Assembly: GCA_022769545.1 (NCBI GenBank)
Contig: JALEJS010000049.1
Span: 54,652-118,651, forward strand
Source: Blautia sp.
GTDB taxonomy: Bacteria > Bacillota > Clostridia > Lachnospirales > Lachnospiraceae
Direction: 5' to 3'
Length of the DNA: 64,000 nucleotides
Below, piece by piece: positions 28,401 to 35,433 of the stretch (its first letter is position 1; each line of letters begins with the position of its first letter). Below the pieces are notes generated by a model. That model saw only the letters and a list, made by a program, of their open reading frames with translations, was not told the origin of the DNA and did not search any database. The translations under genes were made by a program, and so were the position numbers.

Positions 28401-29008
28401 AGCGTTCCATCCTCTTCCAGCACATAAAGAATTACGCTTACCTCTACTCGTCCCTCGCCGCTTCCAGAAACAGACAATACATACTCCCCAGTTTCTGTTG
28501 GTGTAAAGCTGTAATAGCGGTCCCCCGTCTCTTTTTTCAGATTAAAGCTGGATCCAAGTGTCAATTTCTCAGATTCTAAATCTTCAAATATAATTAGGCC
28601 CTCCCAATTATTCCCAAGTGGCTCCGATATAAACCCGTCTTCTTCCAGAAACGGATCCTCTTCTGTAATCTCTGATACCACTTCCCCTACAGACATTTCT
28701 TCTTTCTCCGGCATTATTTCCGAAGGTTCATTTTCTTCCGCCGACTCAATTTCCAGTTCTTCTGAATCTTCTGAAATTTCTTCCGTCAAATTTTCTGGCA
28801 CTTCTTCCATGAATTCCGCCGCCTCTGGTTCTTGTTCTGTTATCAGTACCTCATCCTGAAGCGGTATCATTTCCTCACCGTTTTCATCCAAAGGCGTTTC
28901 CACCGCCACGGTTTCTGCTGACGTGTTTTCTTCTGCCAATGCAGAGAAAGGCGTTGATGTCAGCACCATTGTCGCAGCCAGCATAAATATAATTCTTTTT
29001 TTCATCAT
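25472..29008 (-). CDS. Giant secreted protein with PPC-like, Ig-like and Fn3 domains
   Basis: A 1178-residue exported protein with signal peptide ending near ALA-EE and then a very acidic segment to about residue 120. Four PPC-like (pre-peptidase C-terminal) beta domains of the pattern YYxFxPxxxGxYxxSxSGS...LxAGxTYYY alternate with Ig-like domains (FGKETVSIIQGEAY, NVTYSDGKTERL). A YNGKVQKPSVKV domain common in Lachnospiraceae surface proteins, an Ig-like domain and a C-terminal Fn3-like domain (VDGYQVQYGIKSSFSG) follow. No sortase motif is visible. The start at 29008 has SD GGAGG. It is probably an adhesin or matrix protein and stands alone between a LytTR-type promoter and a terminator. Confidence 0.85.
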   Translation of the reverse strand: MMKKRIIFMLAATMVLTSTPFSALAEENTSAETVAVETPLDENGEEMIPLQDEVLITEQEPEAAEFMEEVPENLTEEISEDSEELEIESAEENEPSEIMPEKEEMSVGEVVSEITEEDPFLEEDGFISEPLGNNWEGLIIFEDLESEKLTLGSSFNLKKETGDRYYSFTPTETGEYVLSVSGSGEGRVEVSVILYVLEEDGTLTWLNDRSGSDIILKTTLEAGKTYCYDIWQGVYNEVNLTVAFETMPIPVALSFGKETVSIIQGEAYYMDVWSEQLAAKVTYSNGGTESLHYYQQEGKYGHIVEFTLYQKNKDGSRGDVVSTYTGINTVGEYLYVASADGVKEAEVSVRVSSPSEIAEVLTNGYSGELQEITGVKYYRFVPEKSGKYMFTFSGTEQMTLQLFSVDENGTSYNLRSYNEDGEQHQIACDLTAGNTYYYSLRGNDHCMLNGTVCFAQTGEVTKIEFEADAIELIRVVGFSFEEINKTTVNVTYSDGKTERLSLNANKGMYGDFVSFKLYRKNEDGTKGEIIWQWEESDEVTAGEYWLIASVNEITAEVPVTVKDIGDVAEELTIGTQYSLVSLPGVYYFRFIPSEDRVYILSSSGSENEDIDANAYLYAVDDEGIIWEKTTSEPYENGGFQLEETLKAGETYYYAVCSDTDEQVSYTMTFETPMPEKVEFETDVLKVVQGDLWWDNRLAVNITYSNGYSERLTKRDLEEYEWFGRPAGRYGDDILFELYQKNDDGSKGEAVSLDSGMVTVGEYLITVIVRNRRAEIPVTVEAAEELKNSVTPVELAENDVKVYRFQPSIDHQYQLEFIPENEESDEIFGILILSELVYSETGAETVRLGDCDFLETRNLIKTLKAGHTYLIAIKGIYGGLNGDMSVQQIHRGVSDGQLVKATLTENGLTAGSHCEWCGEILEKQKVIYYPKTITLSKTSYTYNGKVQKPSVKVIDSAGKTISSQYYTVSYSSGCKNAGSYTVTVSFKGNYSGSKKLTYKITKASQTITASGKTKTLGAPLFSLGAKCTSGGKLTYKSGNTRIATVSSKGNILVKSVGTTTITITAAATTNYNGATKKITIKVLPKGTSLSGLSNSVAGRLAVAWRRNTTVDGYQVQYGIKSSFSGAKTYTVFGNSRILAYFNGMVKGKTYYVRVRTFKKVSGTYYYSSWSAAKSLKIVK

Positions 29009-29155
29009 ATTAAAACCTCCTTTTTCATACCTCTTGTTCAAACCACACTGCATGTTCATGTTCTGTTCAGCAGCAAAATATTTTTTCTTTCTTACCCGAT
29101 TTTTACTTTATATCCTTTCACGCTATCAGTTTCCCAGAAATTTGTACAATATGTA

Positions 29156-29173
29156 GAAAATATCGATATTTTC
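29156..29173. promoter_or_regulatory. Perfect 18-bp palindrome in the leader of the Ig-like protein gene
   Basis: GAAAATATCGATATTTTC lies about 20 nt downstream of the likely start of transcription. A decayed copy (AAAATATTGACATTTTC) is in the matching place of the kinase promoter (25095-25111), and a related ATATCGATAT sequence is at 29302-29311. It could be an operator. Confidence 0.45.
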
Positions 29174-29195
29174 GGGAAATCTTTGTATGTATTGT

Positions 29196-29225
29196 ATTAT
29201 ACTTTATAAATCCTGGTACTTTCAA
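29196..29225 (-). promoter_or_regulatory. Promoter of the Ig-like protein gene
   Basis: Minus strand TTGAAA (29220-29225), 18-bp spacer, TATAAT (29196-29201), matching the kinase promoter in hexamers, spacing and flanks. The leader is about 180 nt. Confidence 0.65.
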
Positions 29226-29231
29226 TAAGCC

Positions 29232-29282
29232 TGCATAAACAACTTATATTCCGACATAAATACTACGGCACCCTGCATAAAC
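29232..29282 (-). promoter_or_regulatory. Three LytTR-type direct repeats upstream of the Ig-like protein promoter
   Basis: Minus-strand 9-mers GTTTATGCA (29274-29282), ATTTATGTC (29253-29261) and GTTTATGCA (29232-29240) recur at exact 21-bp steps and end 6 bp before the -35. With the preceding bases the outer copy reads CCGTTTAT, close to the known LytTR site pattern (WMMGTTNRK). The remaining 29283-29634 stretch is AT-rich with no gene seen. Confidence 0.65.
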
Positions 29283-29634
29283 GGCACTTTGTATTTCTTG
29301 AATATCGATATATTTTCATAAACCATACAAGCATATTTCTCAAAAATGCAGGAATGCCGAAAATATCCTTTTTTATTCCAGCAAACAGCCAAATAGATTT
29401 CTTTGGTATATACCGTGCAAAATATTACAAAAAATTTGCAAGTTATGTCTCCTAAAAAAACTACCCTTTTTTTATGTTAAAATTAAGTCAACCCTTAAAA
29501 ATGAGAACTTACATATTTTTTAAATTTTTTTAAGACTTGCCATCTGACCAGCATTCCGGATCCGTTTCGAAATCACACGCCATGCGGCAGTCGGCTATTT
29601 GGGGAATTAGACAGACAGGGAAAATGGAAGACGT

Positions 29635-30327
29635 ATGAAAATAGGAATTTATGACACAGATAAAGACTTATGCGAACAGGCAAAGGACATTATAAAAACA
29701 TACGCAGAACAGACATTAACGGACATAAAAATACATATTTTTCATAAAAAAAATGAAATGATTCTTCATGGTACACTGACCAGTCATCTGGATGTGCTGT
29801 TTCTATCACTGGATTCAGACAACCGGAACGGAATCGATATTGCAAAAGAAATAAATAAAATCGCTCCGGAATGCCAGATTGTATATTATTCCGATGATAT
29901 TAAACATGCCACGGAAATCTATACCACCGTCCACACTTATTTTGTATTAAAAACAGAGCTGGAAAAAAGAATCGAAGAAATATTTCATAAAATCCTGACC
30001 CTGAAACAGGAGAAACGCCGACGTCACATTTTTTCCGTAATCGGAGGCCGAAAGGTCATTCTGTCCTCCGAAGAGATCATTTATTTCGAACGGGTCAAAC
30101 GCATCACAAAAATCGTAACCGGTTTCGGAATCTATGAAATCCGGGACAAACTGGATGATCTGATTACTCAGCTTCCTCCGAAAGACTTTTTCCGCTGCCA
30201 TAACAGTTATATCGTCTATCTGCCTGCTGTAAGGGAAATAACAAAGAGCAGTTTCATCATGAGCAACCAGGATAACATTGTCATCAGTCGCAAATACCTG
30301 AAAGAGGCAAAGGATCTTTTCATCTGA
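29635..30327 (+). CDS. LytTR-family response regulator with degenerate receiver
   Basis: A 230-residue regulator. The receiver (1-120) keeps the acidic pair (Asp7, Asp9) and the conserved Lys106, but the phospho-accepting Asp is replaced: the usual FLDI motif reads FLSL with Ser58. The LytTR DNA-binding domain (about 130-230) is well kept, with EEIIYFERVKR and FFRCHNSYIVYLPAVREI. It likely binds direct repeats such as those at 29232-29282. The missing Asp suggests phosphorylation-independent action or partnership with the second regulator at 31478. It is followed by its own terminator. Confidence 0.9.
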   Translation: MKIGIYDTDKDLCEQAKDIIKTYAEQTLTDIKIHIFHKKNEMILHGTLTSHLDVLFLSLDSDNRNGIDIAKEINKIAPECQIVYYSDDIKHATEIYTTVHTYFVLKTELEKRIEEIFHKILTLKQEKRRRHIFSVIGGRKVILSSEEIIYFERVKRITKIVTGFGIYEIRDKLDDLITQLPPKDFFRCHNSYIVYLPAVREITKSSFIMSNQDNIVISRKYLKEAKDLFI

Positions 30328-30346
30328 AAAATTCATACCCATTAAG

Positions 30347-30388
30347 AACTTCGGTTTTTATAAAAGAAAACCGGAGTTTTCTTTTATT
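30347..30388 (+). terminator. Terminator after the first LytTR regulator
   Basis: AACTTCGGTTTT pairs with AAAACCGGAGTT (8-nt loop, one wobble pair) and is followed by TTCTTTTATT. Confidence 0.85.
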
Positions 30389-30505
30389 GCATCTGTAAAT
30401 TGTACTATTTTTATGTGATTCATAATAGAAACATCCACCCAAACATGATACAATAATAAACGAACATTATTGCTTATTCATCTTTTGGATGCGAGGTATC
30501 TTCTC

Positions 30506-31459
30506 ATGGAAAAACTACTTATGTATTATTATGGTGTTCCATATTACATACTGGTTATCACCATCTTTTTTACCAGTGTTTTAGTTCCCCGGAAACGAAT
30601 CCCCCACCCCAGACTGACCCTCTTTTTTATCACACTGATTTTTATTACGGTCATCGCAAGACTTCGGGTTCTCATGCCTCAGGTGGGCGTATATCTCATT
30701 CAGATATATCTCGTGCTTATCATATTCTTATATTTTCAGGGACCTCTCCGGGACCAGATATACTGTTATCTGCTCTTTGTGGTTACCGCGTCCATCGCAG
30801 AAATTATCTCTGTCAATATTTTCATCCTGTTGAATTACCGGTCGCTGCCTCTGGATGCCTACACAATCGAGTTTTCCCGCCTGAATGATCCGTTTCTGAT
30901 CATCGTCCTGGCCTTAATCAACTACCTCATAGGAACCGCTCTTTTCATCGGAATGGTTCGCCTGCTGAAGCGATGTTCCGGCACGCTGAATCTGCTCAAT
31001 CTTCTGGTTCTGCTTTTGCCGTTTTATATTCCGCTTCTGGCACAGTGGCTTGTCTACTATCGCAACGAAAAGCACTATCTTCTTCTATCTGCCATCTACT
31101 GGCTGCTTTGTCTTTGCGGATATCCCCTCTTCATCCGGGAACTGAAAAAGATCCGTCAGCAGGAAAAGAAACGGGTAATAAAACAGCAGCTTGTTGACAT
31201 CACAAAGGAACAGCTGGCCATTTCCAGGCAGCTGGAACAGGAATACCTTTCCCTGCACAGATGGAACCATGATATCAAAAATCACTGTTCTGCCCTGAAC
31301 TATCTTATGGATACACAGGAATACGAAAAAGCTGCAGCGTACTGCAGGGACATTCTTCCCCGGACAGCTGCGCAGAATACGGTCTCTGCAGTCCCTTCAG
31401 CCGGAACAGTTCATTCAGAAGGAACACCTGTCACACAGGCTTCCTCCGTTAATATTTGA
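30506..31459 (+). CDS. AgrC-like sensor with His-bearing dimerisation domain but no ATPase domain
   Basis: A 317-residue protein. The first 200 residues contain about six or seven membrane helices, as in AgrC/ComD-type peptide sensors. A coiled linker then leads to the HPK10-type phosphoacceptor motif LHRWNHDIKNH with His255. The protein ends about 35 residues later in a Ser/Thr/Val-rich tail; no N, G1 or G2 ATP-binding boxes follow. The next gene starts 18 nt after the stop, so there is no room for a frameshifted ATPase domain. The ATG at 30506 (SD GAGG) is preferred to an upstream TTG. It probably needs a partner to be phosphorylated, such as the product of 32224. Confidence 0.85.
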   Translation: MEKLLMYYYGVPYYILVITIFFTSVLVPRKRIPHPRLTLFFITLIFITVIARLRVLMPQVGVYLIQIYLVLIIFLYFQGPLRDQIYCYLLFVVTASIAEIISVNIFILLNYRSLPLDAYTIEFSRLNDPFLIIVLALINYLIGTALFIGMVRLLKRCSGTLNLLNLLVLLLPFYIPLLAQWLVYYRNEKHYLLLSAIYWLLCLCGYPLFIRELKKIRQQEKKRVIKQQLVDITKEQLAISRQLEQEYLSLHRWNHDIKNHCSALNYLMDTQEYEKAAAYCRDILPRTAAQNTVSAVPSAGTVHSEGTPVTQASSVNI

Positions 31460-31477
31460 TACAAACGAGGCCTCACC

Positions 31478-32188
31478 ATGATCCATATTGCAATTTGTGA
31501 AGACAATGCCGTTCACTCCGACCAGATAATAAAACTGGTCCATGCCTGCCTTCGCATAGACTTTGAAATCAACACGTTCTCATCCGGAAAGGCGTTTCTG
31601 GATTCCCTTTCGGACTGCCGCTGTCCCTATGATCTGATACTGATGGACATCGAACTGGATGACCCGGCTCTGTCCGGAATCGCCCTTGCCGAAAAGATCA
31701 ACCTGATGAATCACCGCGCGCAGATTATTTTTATCAGCCAGTATTTAAAATATGTTTCTACGGTTTACGAAACCGAGCACGTATATTTTGTGAACAAAGA
31801 AGAAATCGAAATCTATCTTCCCCGGGCAATTGAGAAAGCGCTGCACAATCTGGAAAACCTTCAGGATCCGTTTCTCCGGTTCTCCAAAAGCTCCCGGCAG
31901 TATCAGATTCCCATGAATGATATTCTTTTCATGGAGCGGAAGCTGCGGGAAACCGATATCCACACACATTCCGGCATTTTCACCACCAGAGAGAAGCTTA
32001 CTGAGCTGCTGCCGAGACTTTCTCCTGCTTTTTGTCTTTGTCACAGAAGCTATATAGTAAATTTAAACGCGGTTGTTTCATTTGACCGTTCAAACATTAC
32101 CTTTACAGACGGGCAGACGATTCCGGTCGGACGTTCTTATTACGAAAGCACGAAAAAAGCATTCGCCCAGATGATGATGAAAAAATAG
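31478..32188 (+). CDS. LytTR-family response regulator (intact receiver)
   Basis: A 236-residue AgrA-like regulator. The receiver has the acidic pair (Glu8, Asp9), the phospho-accepting Asp57 in LILMDIEL and Lys107. The LytTR domain (about 135-236) has NDILFMERKLRE and FCLCHRSYIVNLNAVVSF. It should activate transcription by binding 9-bp direct repeats beside weak promoters once phosphorylated. It sits between the two sensor halves (18 nt after one, 35 nt before the other), so all three are likely cotranscribed. Confidence 0.92.
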   Translation: MIHIAICEDNAVHSDQIIKLVHACLRIDFEINTFSSGKAFLDSLSDCRCPYDLILMDIELDDPALSGIALAEKINLMNHRAQIIFISQYLKYVSTVYETEHVYFVNKEEIEIYLPRAIEKALHNLENLQDPFLRFSKSSRQYQIPMNDILFMERKLRETDIHTHSGIFTTREKLTELLPRLSPAFCLCHRSYIVNLNAVVSFDRSNITFTDGQTIPVGRSYYESTKKAFAQMMMKK

Positions 32189-32223
32189 CACCGCAATACG
32201 ACTTTTTACAGAGGAAACCAACC

Positions 32224-33054
32224 ATGAAACGACGTTACAACACTTACATATTTTTTCTGTCGGTATTTTTTGTCCAGATACTGCTGTATCTGGTCGTCCC
32301 GCCTTATGACAGCCGGCTCGGACTGCTTCTTCTGGGTACCATGACACTGGTTGTCTGTATCCAGTTCTACTTCCTGTTGATCCAGACTCTGGACGATGTC
32401 CGGGTAGATACGGAGCTCTCCATTCTGAATGAGCAGAAACGTCTGAAAGATGCCCAGTTTTCGTTTCTTTCCGATTATCAAAAGGACATTCAGAAAGTAC
32501 AGACAAATATGACGAAAGACCTCTCCCACTTTCAGATGCTCTTAAACGAAGAAAAATATCAGGAAGCTGCCGATTTTTTCCATAAGATCACAGACACCTC
32601 ACGGCAGGAGCATTTTCAGCCCTGCTGCCGGGACAGCCTGCTCAATGCCATTCTGGAAAGTAAACACAGAGCTGCTGCCAGACATCACATTGACGTAACC
32701 TACGAAATCCTTCTTCCGAATGACATGGAACAGTCCCGGATTTCCCAGGCGGATCTGTGCAGTGTTATTTTCAATCTGATGGATAACGGAATTGAGGCAT
32801 GTGAAAAATCCGGTGCCGAAAAGCCGTTCATCACCCTGACCACGGTCATCCGGAAGGGATTTCTGACAATCCGGATGTGCAACAGCAAAAATCCGGATAC
32901 CTCTTTCCGGCATAAAACGACGAAGCCAGACACCCTTGGCCATGGCTTCGGCCTTTCCATTATCGAAGAAATCTGCCGGCGATACGATGGGGTCTGTCAG
33001 TGGAACGACTGCGCCGACCATTTTGATTCCGTTGTGCTGCTGCGCTGGAGCTGA
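32224..33054 (+). CDS. Membrane sensor kinase half with GHKL ATPase domain but no phosphoacceptor His
   Basis: A 276-residue protein with two membrane helices (about 7-24 and 32-52), a coiled region and a degenerate dimerisation domain. Where the other sensor has HDIKNH this one reads TKDLSH, so the phospho-accepting His is gone although the following helix is clearly related (KYQEAADFFHKI versus EYEKAAAYCRDI). The HATPase domain is intact: N box FNLMDNGIEA (Asn184, Asn188) and G box GHGFGLSI (239-246). By itself it could not autophosphorylate; it could phosphorylate His255 of the neighbour in trans. Confidence 0.88.
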   Translation: MKRRYNTYIFFLSVFFVQILLYLVVPPYDSRLGLLLLGTMTLVVCIQFYFLLIQTLDDVRVDTELSILNEQKRLKDAQFSFLSDYQKDIQKVQTNMTKDLSHFQMLLNEEKYQEAADFFHKITDTSRQEHFQPCCRDSLLNAILESKHRAAARHHIDVTYEILLPNDMEQSRISQADLCSVIFNLMDNGIEACEKSGAEKPFITLTTVIRKGFLTIRMCNSKNPDTSFRHKTTKPDTLGHGFGLSIIEEICRRYDGVCQWNDCADHFDSVVLLRWS

Positions 33055-33198
33055 CAAGTCTTTGGACACGGAGGATGCCTGGCGGTATCCCCGTGTTTTC
33101 TTTTTTTCCTTATTCTTTTCACTTTCCTGCAACTTTTCCATATAATTGTGTAAATCTGTGCTATAATGAGAAATAATAAAGAATCCCGCACATTTTTT

Positions 33199-33227
33199 TT
33201 GCCATTGGCGCTATCATGTGGTAGAAT
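33199..33227 (+). promoter_or_regulatory. Promoter of pncB
   Basis: TTGCCA (33199-33204), 17-bp spacer, TAGAAT (33222-33227). It lies about 60 nt before the pncB start; 33055-33292 holds no gene. Confidence 0.6.
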
Positions 33228-33292
33228 AGTCTTTAGTGTAAACACAGCTGTCATGTCACCCGAAGTACATGACATAAAAAAGGAGAAAAATT

Positions 33293-34756
33293 ATGAGAGC
33301 AAACAACCTGACCCTGCTCACTGACCTGTATGAATTAACCATGATGCAGGGCTATTTTAAAAACCCAACCGATCAGACCGTTGTTTTTGATATGTTTTAC
33401 CGCACCAACCCCTGCGGCGGCGGATTTGCCATCTGCGCCGGTCTGGAGCAGATGATTGAATATATTGAAAATCTCCGTTTCACAGAGGAAGATATCGCCT
33501 ATCTTCGCAGTTTTCATATCTTTGAGGAAGATTTCCTGGAATATCTGCGCAATTTCCATTTCAGCGGAGATATCTATGCCATTCCGGAAGGCACGGTCAT
33601 TTTCCCGAGAGAGCCCATGGTAAAGGTAATCGCCCCTATCATGGAGGCTCAGCTTGTGGAAACAGCCATTCTGAACATTATCAATCATCAGAGTCTGATT
33701 GCCACAAAGGCAGCCCGTGTCTGCTACGCAGCCAAGGGTGACGGTGTGATGGAATTCGGCCTTCGCCGCGCACAGGGACCGGATGCCGGTATTTTCGGTG
33801 CCCGTGCTGCCGTGATCGGCGGATGTGTGGGAACCTCCAACGTACTTACCGGCCAGATGTTTGACGTACCGGTTCTGGGTACCCATGCGCATTCCTGGAT
33901 CATGAGCTTCCCGGACGAATATACCGCGTTTAAAACCTACGCCAAACTGTATCCCAATTCCTGCACCCTTCTTGTGGATACCTACGATGTTTTAAAATCC
34001 GGTGTTCCCAATGCCATTCGCGTATTTGAGGAAATGCGGGAAGAAGGCGTTCCGCTTACCCGCTATGGTATCCGCATCGACAGCGGTGACCTTGCTTATC
34101 TCTCCAAAGAAGCTTATAAAATGCTGGCTGCTGCCGGATTCGACGATGCAGTCATCTCTGCTTCCAGTGATCTGGACGAATATCTGATCGAAAGCCTGAA
34201 AGCGCAGGATGCCAAAATCAATTCCTGGGGTGTCGGCACGAAGCTGATCACTTCCGACAACAATCCTGCCTTCGGCGGTGTTTACAAACTGGCAGCCGTA
34301 AAGGACAAAGACAGTGACACTTTCATTCCGAAGATCAAGCTCTCGGAAAACACCGAAAAGGTTACCAACCCCGGAAACAAAACCATTTACCGGCTTTACA
34401 GCAAATCCTCAGGCAAGATCAAAGCCGACCTGATCTGCCTCGCCGATGAGGTGATCAATCCGGAGGAAACCATGGTGATCTTCGATCCTGTGGATACCTG
34501 GAAAAAGACCAAAATTCTCGGCGGCACTTATGAAGTACGTGAGCTTCTCGTTCCTGTAATTAAAAACGGAAAACGCGTCTATACTTCTCCGTCTGTGATG
34601 GAGCTTCGGGAATACTGCCAGAAAGAGCAGAATACCCTCTGGGATGAATCCAGACGTTTTTCCAATCCGCAGAAGGTCTATGTGGATCTTTCTCAGAAGC
34701 TTTATGATATGAAAAAACAGCTTCTGGAGGAAATGAGTTCCAAAGCACTGGATTAA
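33293..34756 (+). CDS. pncB: Nicotinate phosphoribosyltransferase
   Basis: A 487-residue enzyme making nicotinate mononucleotide from nicotinate and PRPP, the first step of NAD salvage. The family start LTDLYELTMMQGYF is present, as are FGLRRAQGPDAG, the GTHAHSWIM segment and IRIDSGDLAYLS. The length matches the NAPRTase family (about 480). Start has SD AAGGAG. It has its own promoter and a terminator-like hairpin, so it is probably a single-gene unit with some read-through into the peptidase gene. Confidence 0.95.
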   Translation: MRANNLTLLTDLYELTMMQGYFKNPTDQTVVFDMFYRTNPCGGGFAICAGLEQMIEYIENLRFTEEDIAYLRSFHIFEEDFLEYLRNFHFSGDIYAIPEGTVIFPREPMVKVIAPIMEAQLVETAILNIINHQSLIATKAARVCYAAKGDGVMEFGLRRAQGPDAGIFGARAAVIGGCVGTSNVLTGQMFDVPVLGTHAHSWIMSFPDEYTAFKTYAKLYPNSCTLLVDTYDVLKSGVPNAIRVFEEMREEGVPLTRYGIRIDSGDLAYLSKEAYKMLAAAGFDDAVISASSDLDEYLIESLKAQDAKINSWGVGTKLITSDNNPAFGGVYKLAAVKDKDSDTFIPKIKLSENTEKVTNPGNKTIYRLYSKSSGKIKADLICLADEVINPEETMVIFDPVDTWKKTKILGGTYEVRELLVPVIKNGKRVYTSPSVMELREYCQKEQNTLWDESRRFSNPQKVYVDLSQKLYDMKKQLLEEMSSKALD

Positions 34757-34768
34757 CATGACATAAAT

Positions 34769-34804
34769 GCCCCCTTCCTCTCATAAACTTTAGAGAAAGG
34801 GGGC
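34769..34804 (+). terminator. Hairpin between pncB and the VanY-type gene, overlapping its ribosome binding site
   Basis: GCCCCCTTCCTCT pairs with AGAGAAAGGGGGC (one mismatch) and is followed by CTGTTTTA. The AGGGGG in the right arm is also the only Shine-Dalgarno sequence for the ATG at 34812, so folding would hide it. Confidence 0.7.
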
Positions 34805-34811
34805 CTGTTTT

Positions 34812-35375
34812 ATGTCCGAAAAAATAATACAAAGCCTTTCTTATACAAGCCTTGTCAATGCCGCACATCCGCTTCCGGCCACCTATATCCCGCCGGATCT
34901 GGTCGACTGCGGTCTTCCATTTGACGCACCGCCAGGTGATTCCCGGCGTCTTCTGGAATCCCGGACAGCGATGCATGCCCACGCACTTTTCATGGCGGCG
35001 CACCGGGCCGGCCTGAGTCTTTACGGAATTTCCGGATATCGTTCCTATGAGCGGCAGAAAAAGCTTTTTACCGGCAGTCCCTACGTCGCCGCTCCCGGCA
35101 CCAGCGAACACCAGAGCGGACTGGCACTGGACGTTTCCTGCCCTTCCGTCTCCCTGGAATTAACAGAAGCGTTTTCCGTCACTCCCGAAGGCTGCTGGCT
35201 GACAGAAAACGCCTCTCTGTATGGTTTTATTCTGCGGTATCCCAAAGGGAAAGAATCCGTCACCGGAGTCCCGTTTGAGCCCTGGCATATCCGTTATGTC
35301 ACAAAGTCTCTGGCCTCATATCTGCACATGACCGGACTGACCCTGGAAGAATACCATCTGTTTTCTTCTGAATGA
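34812..35375 (+). CDS. D-alanyl-D-alanine carboxypeptidase-like protein (VanY, M15B family)
   Basis: A 187-residue protein with the M15 zinc peptidase core: ISGYRSYERQKKLF, then TSEHQSGLALDVS with the His and Asp zinc ligands, and EPWHIRYV with the final His. These enzymes remove the last D-Ala from peptidoglycan stem peptides. No clear signal peptide is seen at the chosen start, which is unusual. The only nearby SD lies inside the preceding hairpin, so expression may be kept low or may depend on the hairpin being open. Confidence 0.85.
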   Translation: MSEKIIQSLSYTSLVNAAHPLPATYIPPDLVDCGLPFDAPPGDSRRLLESRTAMHAHALFMAAHRAGLSLYGISGYRSYERQKKLFTGSPYVAAPGTSEHQSGLALDVSCPSVSLELTEAFSVTPEGCWLTENASLYGFILRYPKGKESVTGVPFEPWHIRYVTKSLASYLHMTGLTLEEYHLFSSE

Positions 35376-35433
35376 AAACATCTGCTGCCCGCTTCCCTGC
35401 GCGGGCTTTCCAGCCCGTACAGACGCCCTGCCA

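Noticed and set aside
29283..30505. An AgrD/AgrB-type peptide signal gene beside the AgrC-like sensor.
   Set aside because: I found no small peptide frame with a plausible start and no AgrB-like membrane protease near the four signalling genes.
31400..31500. A frameshift that would give the sensor at 30506 its ATPase domain.
   Set aside because: Only 18 nt separate its stop from the LytTR start at 31478, and that gene reads normally, so there is no room for a hidden ATPase domain.
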